64,000 nucleotides of DNA, taken from contig NZ_BCXG01000007.1 of assembly GCF_001894985.1 (NCBI RefSeq), forward strand, positions 62,001 through 126,000, given 5' to 3'. Numbering within the stretch: the first letter of the stretch is position 1; every line of letters begins with the position of its first letter. The translations under genes were made by a program, and so were the position numbers. Below are positions 58,899 to 64,000 of the stretch, piece by piece. Origin of the DNA: Rhodococcus tukisamuensis NBRC 100609 (GTDB lineage Bacteria; Actinomycetota; Actinomycetes; Mycobacteriales; Mycobacteriaceae). The notes under the pieces were generated by a model that saw only the letters and a list, made by a program, of their open reading frames with translations, did not search any database and had not been told where the DNA came from.

Positions 58899-59189
58899 AT
58901 GGAAACCTTCCTTTTCGGTGCGATCGCAATCACGGTGCTGGTCGGCCTGGACCAGGTAGGACTGTGGGCCGAGCGAAAAGGGTGGGTGTACTGGCGCAAG
59001 GGCAAACGTGGGGATGCGGGCGGCGGCATGTTGGGGGTCATGGACGAACTCCTCTCGCCCGCGAAGAGCCACACTCTCGAGGAGATTGCCAACAAGCAGC
59101 ACGGTCGAGTCGACGTAACCGTTGGAGACGGCGGATGGGTCGATCTCGATGGTGGTCGAGCGCACTTGCCGGCGGTTGGTCGGCAGTAG
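58899..59189 (+). CDS. DUF6191-like small membrane-anchored protein
   Basis: 96 residues from ATG 58899 with AAGGAGA (58884-58890) at 8 nt. An N-terminal membrane helix (LFGAIAITVLVGLDQVGLWA), then WRKGKRGDAGGGMLGVMDEL, LSPAKSHTLEEIANKQHGRV and a C-terminal DGGWVDLDGGRAHLPA. The GGGMLG, then P-x-x-x-H-x-x-E, then D-x-D-x-G pattern matches what I remember of DUF6191. Function unknown. Confidence 0.65.
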   Translation: METFLFGAIAITVLVGLDQVGLWAERKGWVYWRKGKRGDAGGGMLGVMDELLSPAKSHTLEEIANKQHGRVDVTVGDGGWVDLDGGRAHLPAVGRQ

Positions 59190-59409
59190 AAGGCTCCAGG
59201 TGCGTGGACGCTGCAAACTGCGGGTGTCTCCGTTCGCAACTTTCGACAGTCCATCAATCGGTCGATTCCGCGACACCCCGCGCCACGCTTCGGCTCGCGC
59301 CGTGCGCCAGCGGCGCCGGCGAGAGCCCCTGCCCAAGAATCGAACCAGATGGGATCGCTACCGTGCCACAATCAGCCGTCTCGACCCCATCGTCGCTCGG
59401 AGCTCCAGC
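59190..59409. other. Intergenic with a motif 2 fragment
   Basis: At 59252 the sequence GTCCATCAATCGGTCGATTCC resembles the motif 2 core of the MITE-like element (GTCCATCAATCGGCCGTTTCC at about 61880). No gene is supported. Confidence 0.4.
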
Positions 59410-59733
59410 ATGCACCCGTTTTGGACCGTCGTCCTCGTCCTCATCGGCTTGGTCGCTGCGTTGGTGATCTACGTTCGGGTCTTCGACGAATGGGACAAGC
59501 GAAGGAAGGCCCGAAGGATCCGCGACCGGAACGAGCGGCTGCTCGCCGAACAGAAGGCCGATCGGGAGAACCGTGCGTTCCTGGCCGGGCACGGTTCAGG
59601 CATCTACGGCGACTTTGTGCCAATTGACCCGGAGACGGGCGATCCGATGAAGGTGACGCGGCCCGATCGGACCAGGCTCACATCCGACAAGTTCAAGTCG
59701 CAGCACCGGCCACCTGGCGACCCTGCTGCATAG
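59410..59733 (+). CDS. Small membrane-anchored hypothetical protein
   Basis: 107 residues from ATG 59410. An N-terminal membrane helix (FWTVVLVLIGLVAALVIYVR) is followed by a charged coiled-coil-like stretch (EWDKRRKARRIRDRNERLLA, EQKADRENRAFL) and a polar tail (GDFVPIDPETGDPMKVTRPD). No ribosome site is obvious. Function unknown; its arrangement with the small membrane ORF at 59755 suggests an operon. Confidence 0.5.
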   Translation: MHPFWTVVLVLIGLVAALVIYVRVFDEWDKRRKARRIRDRNERLLAEQKADRENRAFLAGHGSGIYGDFVPIDPETGDPMKVTRPDRTRLTSDKFKSQHRPPGDPAA

Positions 59734-59754
59734 CCGGGCGGAAAGAATCAGCCG

Positions 59755-59916
59755 ATGACCTTGGTCGGGGTACTGCTGCTCATCATCGGCACCGTGGGAA
59801 CTATCGGCTCCATCCTGTTCGGAGCCTTGGCCGTCGGCCAATGGGCGGGGGCTATCGCAGTGTTGTTCGTGATGGTCGGGGTGACAGGTGTACTCCTCAT
59901 CAAGCCGCAACGCTGA
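59755..59916 (+). CDS. 53-aa two-helix membrane protein
   Basis: ATG 59755 to TGA 59914-59916. Almost the whole protein is hydrophobic: TLVGVLLLIIGTVGTIGSIL then WAGAIAVLFVMVGVTGVLLI, ending in a basic KPQR. The second-position GC bias and hydrophobic pattern support coding, although the ribosome site (GGAAAG) is weak. Role unknown. Confidence 0.5.
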   Translation: MTLVGVLLLIIGTVGTIGSILFGALAVGQWAGAIAVLFVMVGVTGVLLIKPQR

Positions 59917-59964
59917 CTTCAGCCTCTTCTCCCAACGAATCCCGAACTGCCGCAACCGATACAG

Positions 59965-60059
59965 GCCGCCATCCGAGGCGTCCATCAAAAGACCGTTTTC
60001 CGGACGAGAATCTGGATGGTGAGGTCGAGGAGTGTGACTCACGGCGCTATGTGGCGGTC
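59965..60059 (+). repeat. Dispersed repeat, motif 2 plus truncated motif 1 (copy C)
   Basis: GCCATCCGAGGCGTCCATCA with downstream TTTTCCGGACGAGAATCTGG resembles motif 2 of the MITE-like element. It is followed at 60033-60059 by GTGTGACTCACGGCGCTATG, TGGCGGT, the start of motif 1. The order and strand are as in the right half of the element; the end is lost. Confidence 0.5.
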
Positions 60060-60086
60060 GGGAAGGCGGGACCGGATACTCGGACT

Positions 60087-60608
60087 GTGACCGACGTGAT
60101 CATTCGGCAAGCCATGCCTGACGACGACCTCGCAGACCTTCCTGCGATGCAGATCGCGGCGGGCGCCCTCTTTCGAGAACTGGGAATGGATCTGGTCGCC
60201 GACGGCCCTACGCCCGTATTACCAGAGTTCGAAGCTGCCAGGACAAGTGGACACCTCATCGTCGCAGTCTCCTGCGAGGGTGGCCTTGTCGGATTCGTGC
60301 GCACGTGCCCGCTCGACGGCGCGCTACACGTTGAACAGGTGACCGTTGCACCCGACTGGGGTCACCAGGGAATCGGACGCCGGCTCGTGCGCGCCGCCGA
60401 ACAATGCGCTCTCCATCAGGGATTCACTCGCATGACCCTCACGACCTACCGCGATGTCCCCTTCAACGGTCCCTTCTACGAGCAACTCGACTGGAAGGCA
60501 CTCGACGACGAGGACCTGACGCATGGCCTTGTGACTGAACGGCGAGGGGAAGCGGCTGCCGGACTTGACCAGTGGCCTCGGATCGCCATGGGTATATCTC
60601 TACTCTGA
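60087..60608 (+). CDS. GNAT family N-acetyltransferase
   Basis: 173 residues from GTG 60087; ATACT lies about 7-11 nt before it, as for a leaderless start. GNAT motif A with the acetyl-CoA loop (HVEQVTVAPDWGHQGIGRRL, the Q-x-x-G-x-G/A) followed by VRAAEQCALHQGFTRMTLTT and a motif B-like FNGPFYEQLDWKAL. Substrate unknown; the LIVAVSCEGGLVGFV strand is standard. It lies between repeat copy C and the VOC/TetR pair. Confidence 0.85.
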   Translation: MTDVIIRQAMPDDDLADLPAMQIAAGALFRELGMDLVADGPTPVLPEFEAARTSGHLIVAVSCEGGLVGFVRTCPLDGALHVEQVTVAPDWGHQGIGRRLVRAAEQCALHQGFTRMTLTTYRDVPFNGPFYEQLDWKALDDEDLTHGLVTERRGEAAAGLDQWPRIAMGISLL

Positions 60609-60726
60609 CCAGAGAATCCTCCGGCTCAGCGATCGACGTACCGGACAGCTCTGACCTCTGAGCGGTCACGATTTCCGCCGCGCCGCCGGGCGCTCAGGCC
60701 GGCGGGCCGCGGTGAGAGGCTGCTAC

Positions 60727-61083
60727 TCAGCGTTGGACGACACAGAACTCATTTCCCAGGGGATCAGCCAGTACCGCTGTGCGATACCCGCCGTCGTCGT
60801 TGTGCTCTTCCAGTGTTCGCGCACCGAGGCCAGCTAGTCGCGAGACCTCTGAGTCGAGGTCATCGACGAAGAGGTCCAGGTGAGCCCGGTTCTTGACATC
60901 TTTCGGCTCCTTCACGCTTTGCAGCGTGAGGTGATGCAAACCTCCGCCCGGCGAAACAAGCCCATGGAACTGCGCACCGTCTGCGTACGGGACGGGTTCG
61001 TCGTAGCCAAGAGCGGCTTTCCAGAAGATCGCCGCGGTCTTCACGTCGACGCAATCGAGCGTCATTCCAACAGTCTGATTCAC
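60727..61083 (-). CDS. VOC (glyoxalase/bleomycin resistance) superfamily protein
   Basis: 118 residues from GTG 61083. Single-chain VOC fold of two beta-alpha-beta3 halves: TLDCVDVKTAAIFWKAALGY, then GLHHLTLQSVKEPKDVKNRA, then HLDLFVDDLDSEVSRLAGLG, and YRTAVLADPLGNEFCVVQ. The metal ligand positions His (LHHLT), His (AHLDL) and Glu (GNEFCV) are present. Such proteins bind or modify small molecules. Divergent from the TetR gene with its operator between them, so probably its target. Confidence 0.83.
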   Translation of the reverse strand: MNQTVGMTLDCVDVKTAAIFWKAALGYDEPVPYADGAQFHGLVSPGGGLHHLTLQSVKEPKDVKNRAHLDLFVDDLDSEVSRLAGLGARTLEEHNDDGGYRTAVLADPLGNEFCVVQR

Positions 61084-61114
61084 AACAACCTGGTTCCTGA
61101 TCGATGTTCGGTTG

Positions 61115-61129
61115 CTTAACGGCGTTAAG
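61115..61129. promoter_or_regulatory. TetR-type palindromic operator
   Basis: CTTAAC-GGC-GTTAAG is a perfect 6-bp inverted repeat with a 3-nt centre, midway between the divergent VOC (61083) and TetR (61145) starts. It is A/T rich in a GC genome. It is the likely autoregulatory site of the TetR protein. Confidence 0.65.
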
Positions 61130-61144
61130 TGTATCCTGTGCAGG

Positions 61145-61786
61145 ATGACGAAGGAACCCAGGCGTGATCGGCAGCGTCGAGAACTCAAGCAGGACATTGT
61201 CGCCGAAGCGCGCCGGCGACTCGAGGAAGGTGGGCCGACTGCGGTAACCCTTCGCGGGATCGCGCGCGAGGTGGGGGTCAGTGCGCCCGCGCTCTACACC
61301 TACTTTCCCAGTCTCGCCGAGCTGTTTACCGAGTTGATCGTGCAGAGCTACAAATCACTCGAAGCCCACATCGCTGCTGCATTCGGTGCATCGGCAGGTT
61401 TGGCTCTCGAACAGCGCCTCGCCGCCGGGCCACTTGCCTACCGGTCCTGGGCGATCGAACATCGCCGACAGTTCAATCTCATCTTCTTCGACCAGATCGA
61501 CGGGTATGCCGCACCACCAGGTGGGTCCACCGTGTCCGCACAAACGGACGTGCTGCAACCAATCGCCGCCCAATACGCCGAGGCCCGAGGATGCACGATC
61601 AGTCAGCTGCTGGCCGACGACGATCTCCTCGATGACTTTCTCGCCTGGTGGGGAGCGTTCCACGGCATTGTCGCCCTCGAGGTCAACCATCATCTTGACT
61701 GGCGCGAACCAGAAGCAATCTTCCGGCGTCACATCTATGCCAGCATCCGAGAACTCCTCGCAACAGATGAGACAACCCGCCGGTGA
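61145..61786 (+). CDS. TetR family transcriptional regulator
   Basis: 213 residues from ATG 61145. HTH in residues about 18-63 (IVAEARRRLEEGGPTAVTLR, GIAREVGVSAPALYTYFPSL, AELFTELIVQ), with a C-terminal TetR_C33-like ligand domain (YRSWAIEHRRQFNLIFFDQI, FLAWWGAFHGIVALEVNHHL). Divergent from the VOC gene across the CTTAAC-GGC-GTTAAG palindrome, so it likely represses both. Confidence 0.88.
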   Translation: MTKEPRRDRQRRELKQDIVAEARRRLEEGGPTAVTLRGIAREVGVSAPALYTYFPSLAELFTELIVQSYKSLEAHIAAAFGASAGLALEQRLAAGPLAYRSWAIEHRRQFNLIFFDQIDGYAAPPGGSTVSAQTDVLQPIAAQYAEARGCTISQLLADDDLLDDFLAWWGAFHGIVALEVNHHLDWREPEAIFRRHIYASIRELLATDETTRR

Positions 61787-61802
61787 CTGCGGCGGGCTTG
61801 CT

Positions 61803-62092
61803 TGACGCCACCTGACGACGCGAGAACCCCGCCACATATCGCCGCGAGTGACAACCGATGCCGGCCGCGATCCGGGGCGTCCATCAATCGGCCGTTTCCC
61901 GGGCACGAATCGGACTGGGCGGCTGAGGAGGCGCGAGCTGGGCGCGGACTTGTCCCAAAAACCCGTCTCAATCGGTTGTCCGGAAACTCGTCCTTTCGAT
62001 GAGTTCTGAGACACTCTCGCGCGTGAGCACACTGTGGGTGTGACTCACGGCTATAAATGGCGGTGTTCTCGCGCCGTCAGATGGCGGTGTCA
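61803..62092. mobile_element. MITE-like element with ~52-bp terminal inverted repeats
   Basis: Left end: TGACGCCACCTGACGACGCG, AGAACCCCGCCACATATCGC, CGCGAGTGACA. Right end (complement): TGACACCGCCATCTGACGGC, GCGAGAACACCGCCATTTAT, AGCCGTGAGTCACA. The two arms are about 80% identical with small gaps and face each other across about 185 bp. Inside is motif 2 (about 61860-61925: GGCGTCCATCAATCGGCCGT, then GGGCACGAATCGGACTGG). Motif 1 recurs alone at 421, 58122 and 60033, and motif 2 near 58800, 59252 and 59965. There is no transposase, so this would be a non-autonomous element. I see no clean target duplication. Confidence 0.6.
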
Positions 62093-62527
62093 GTTCAACC
62101 AGAATTGCGCCCGCTGACGCCGCGCGGGTCGAGGCAGTCCTGTAGGACGGTCGTCGAACAGGACTGCTGGTTCGCCCCCTTCGAAGACGACAGCGCCCGC
62201 CACCCAAACCGAGGCTTTCGACACGGACCGGCTATTCCACCAGCTCAAGAACACACCGGACGGTGCCGCCCCCAATGGCCGGCAGATCAGTGCACGCTCA
62301 ACCGCATCACCTTGGTGAGCTGCTTCCACTTGTAGGTTCCCCGAAGGTCGCCCATTGACCCTGCCGATAGGCTCGATCGGTCGGGACTTCACCCACCCCG
62401 GAGGTTGTGGTGACGCCGGAGACGAATTCGCAGTTCCATGGCACCTGAATTACCGACTGCTCCCTAAGGATGGCGGATCGCGCTGTGGTCGATCCTCGGA
62501 TGCCACCTCGGCGGACACTGCCCCTGT
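62093..62527. other. Decayed stretch with a hairpin
   Basis: No intact gene. On the minus strand pieces such as SVIQVPWNCEFVSGVTTTSG and, in another frame, GTYKWKQLTKVMRLSVH before a stop look like parts of one broken gene. The hairpin at 62134-62167 is the only clear structure. Confidence 0.4.
62134..62167. repeat. Perfect 10-bp inverted repeat
   Basis: GCAGTCCTGT (62134-62143), 14-nt loop, ACAGGACTGC (62158-62167). No T-run. It could be a terminator or a remnant of another element end. Confidence 0.45.
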
Positions 62528-62542
62528 AAGGAGGTAATTGAA

Positions 62543-62650
62543 ATGGACTTCGCACCCATTTGGTGGACGCTGTGGTTCCTACCCGAACCCGCTCGAATCT
62601 GGCTCATGCGCAACGTTCCGTGCGAGCTGGGCGGGTACTGCAACTACTGA
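62543..62650 (+). CDS. 35-aa small protein with a strong ribosome site
   Basis: ATG 62543 has a near-perfect AAGGAGG (62528-62534) at 8 nt. The product begins MDFAPIWWTLWFLPEPARIW and ends with a Cys pair (PCELGGYCNY). The Trp-rich amphipathic start suggests membrane association. It ends 36 nt before the secreted protein gene and could be a leader or a co-expressed small protein. No homologue is known to me. Confidence 0.55.
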   Translation: MDFAPIWWTLWFLPEPARIWLMRNVPCELGGYCNY

Positions 62651-62686
62651 AAAAGTGCCGGGCCCCGACTGTTCTTGGAGGTCGCC

Positions 62687-63106
62687 ATGCTCGACTTCGT
62701 TCGCCGATCGGTCGCCTGCGCGGCCGTCGTGGCCGGTTCGGTTCTGGCGCCGGCGGCCGTCGCCTCCGCCGCGGTCACCGTTCCGTTCCAGATCAACCCG
62801 GCGCCGTTCGGAAACCCGTACGGCAGCCTCGACGTTCCCTCGATCCGCTGCGTGGCCGTGGTCGGCGAACAGCCCGGGACGGTGACGATCACCGGACCGA
62901 AGGAAGGCTGGTGGAAGTGCGTACTCCCGGGCGAAGTGCACTGGCTGAACCTGTCGAGCGGAGCCTCGGGCTCCGCCCGGATGTCGGCCGGAGTGGACGG
63001 ATACCCGGCAGCGGTCCTGTCGACCGGGACCGGGCAGGTCGTCGTCGCCGCCACTTCGGACGCCGGCCCGTACACACCGGGCGTCGTAACCGTCTACGTT
63101 CCGTAG
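62687..63106 (+). CDS. Small secreted protein of the W-x-N family
   Basis: 139 residues from ATG 62687 with GGAGG (62677-62681). Signal peptide SVACAAVVAGSVLAPAAVAS, cleavage near ASA-AVT. Mature part: one Cys pair (SIRCVAVVGEQP, WWKCVLPGE), then VHWLNLSSGASGSARMS and LSTGTGQVVVAATSDAGPYT. Paralogue of the protein at 58276. Follows the 35-aa ORF in the same direction. Function unknown. Confidence 0.78.
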   Translation: MLDFVRRSVACAAVVAGSVLAPAAVASAAVTVPFQINPAPFGNPYGSLDVPSIRCVAVVGEQPGTVTITGPKEGWWKCVLPGEVHWLNLSSGASGSARMSAGVDGYPAAVLSTGTGQVVVAATSDAGPYTPGVVTVYVP

Positions 63107-63194
63107 GCGACGGCCCCGCTGCCCGGGGAGGGCGCGCGGGTCTCCCGCCAGCCAGTTCACGGCGAGACTGGATCTGCTCAGGAGACGCCACGGG

Positions 63195-63669
63195 TCAGTC
63201 GGCCAGGCCGTCGACACGGCGTCGTAGTCCTCGTCGTCGAGGAGTCCCTCGCCGAGGGCTCGCCCGACCTGGTTGTTGAAACCGCCCTCGGTGATCGGCG
63301 GTGCGTCGTTGGCGTACGGGAAGGGGCTCGGATCGCCTGGCTTCTCGTAGGTCCACTCGATCAACTCGCGCCGCAGCGTCGCGCGGTCGATCTCCCCCGC
63401 GGTGTACCGGGCGGCGATCTCGTACGCGGTGCCTCCGTGCGTGCCGGGTCGGACGTCGGGGGCGTCGACGCGTGCTCGCTCGAGGAGGTCGCTGATGGTC
63501 GGCTGGCTCACATCCGCGATCCGAGCAAGGTCGGTCTGCGTCAGCCCCGACTCGTAGAGCTGTCGCAGGTGCCGCCAGGTAGTTGATCCGGGCCACCTTC
63601 TCGCGTGTCTTGTGCCAGCCTGCGGTAGAGCTGCTGCTGCTCGGGGTCGAGATCCATGATGGTCGCCAT
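63195..63669 (-). pseudogene. Helix-turn-helix protein with three frameshifts
   Basis: ATG 63669 with a GGGGAGAAG ribosome site starts MATIMDLDPEQQQLYRRLA; the sequence then moves to WHKTREKVARINYLA in a second frame and WRHLRQLYESGLTQTDLARI, ADVSQPTISDLLERARV (an HTH) in a third. The long middle (GTAYEIAARYTAGEIDRATL) stays in that frame, and the natural end VDGLAD-stop (63195-63197) is again in another frame. Three shifts in 475 bp make a functional product unlikely. It resembles actinobacterial DNA-binding proteins with a C-terminal helical domain, often the antitoxin-like partner of another gene. Confidence 0.7.
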
Positions 63670-63802
63670 CTTCTCCCCGCTTTTCTCTATAAGCAATCCT
63701 GTACACACAGGTGAAAAGGGGCAAGGGGTCCGATCCACTCGGGGCGACAAGGTGCCCCCGACGACGAGCGCTGTCAAGGATCGCGGCAGGTGTCGGACCG
63801 TG

Positions 63803-64000
63803 CTACCCGCCGAGGACCGTCAGACCGTGCGGCCGCAGGTTCATCGACTCGCAGCCGTCGGCCGTCACCACCACGATGTCCTCGATCCGCGCGCCCCACC
63901 GGCCGCGGAAGTAGATGCCCGGCTCGATGCTGAACGCCATGCCCTCGGCGAGCTCGATCCTGTTGCCCGCCACGATGTACGGCTCCTCGTGCACCGACAG
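63803..64000 (-). CDS. Xaa-Pro dipeptidase/aminopeptidase (M24 family), C-terminal part
   Basis: The frame enters from the right edge and ends at TAG (63803-63805). The visible 65 residues, HEEPYIVAGNRIELAEGMAF, SIEPGIYFRGRWGARIEDIV, VVTADGCESMNLRPHGLTVL, contain two metal-binding Glu residues of the pita-bread fold (SIEPGIY and RIEDIV). The enzyme removes residues before proline. The last 67 nt of coding sequence are duplicated at 57744-57810. Confidence 0.9.
   Translation of the reverse strand: MSVHEEPYIVAGNRIELAEGMAFSIEPGIYFRGRWGARIEDIVVVTADGCESMNLRPHGLTVLGG
63811..63877 (+). repeat. Right copy of the 67-bp direct repeat
   Basis: Lies within the 3' end of the M24 peptidase gene and matches 57744-57810 in the same orientation (63 of 67 positions). 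The two copies enclose 6.0 kb. Confidence 0.85.

Noticed and set aside
1-64000. CRISPR array, rRNA operon, intact IS element or prophage
   Set aside because: No regularly spaced direct repeats, no rRNA sequence, no transposase or phage structural gene was found on either strand.

Overview
The window is high-GC (about 68-70%) actinobacterial chromosome, most like Rhodococcus/Nocardia (Mycobacteriales). The reasons are the PrrA/PrrB pair, an actinobacterial integration host factor, a WS/DGAT acyltransferase, an R2-like ligand-binding oxidase, an F420-type oxidase family, many GTG starts with a TANNNT box about 7 nt upstream (leaderless mRNAs), and two stretches that follow the gene order I remember from Mycobacterium tuberculosis (Rv2061c-Rv2074 and Rv2004c-Rv2006). 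The genus is an inference.

Layout. 1-13.5 kb: tail of a selenium-binding protein 56 gene, a sparse 1.1-kb stretch with gene debris, a small secreted protein whose frame continues past a TGA, an inositol-monophosphatase-type phosphatase, an anchored alpha/beta hydrolase, two overlapping DUF1707 membrane proteins, a 723-aa helical-repeat protein, a stand-alone mraY, an FMN reductase and a complete tyrosine recombinase. 13.6-27.4 kb: an orphan histidine kinase, a tldD-tldE-YchJ operon, prrA-prrB, a lipase maturation factor-like membrane protein, an S4 RNA-binding protein, two tandem glycine-rich secreted paralogues with matching upstream blocks, an AraC regulator divergent from a DUF1772 membrane protein, and mIHF.

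27.4-39.3 kb is the aerobic corrin-ring pathway. cobN lies behind a cobalamin riboswitch. Divergent to it is cobG-cobH-cobIJ. The converging operon is SDR-cobL-cobM-cobK and ends in a histidine-rich, internally duplicated metal-binding protein. F420-type flavin oxidase family genes sit on both outer sides.

39.9-54.7 kb looks like a partly decayed DosR/DevR-type dormancy and redox-stress island. Intact members are DUF1918, flavodoxin, PEP synthase, WS/DGAT, SHOCT, two universal stress proteins, the Rv2004c-like kinase/ATPase and a HAD-GH65 fusion. They are interspersed with remnants of a PfkB kinase, a hydrogenase maturation protease, a DedA protein, a metallo-beta-lactamase RNase and a CBS-BON protein. 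A perfect GGGNCNNNNGNCCC box lies at 54713-54726, with weaker candidates at other promoters.

54.8-57.7 kb: a two-gene ABC-2 exporter and R2lox behind a 9-bp perfect inverted repeat. 57.7-63.9 kb: a 6-kb accessory segment bracketed by a 67-bp direct repeat that is the 3' end of the M24 peptidase gene running off the right edge. It holds three genes of a small secreted protein family (one beheaded exactly at the repeat), small hypothetical proteins, GNAT, a VOC/TetR divergent pair with its palindromic operator, a 290-bp MITE-like element with scattered half-copies, a 35-aa small ORF and a triply frameshifted HTH gene. No integrase lies inside it.
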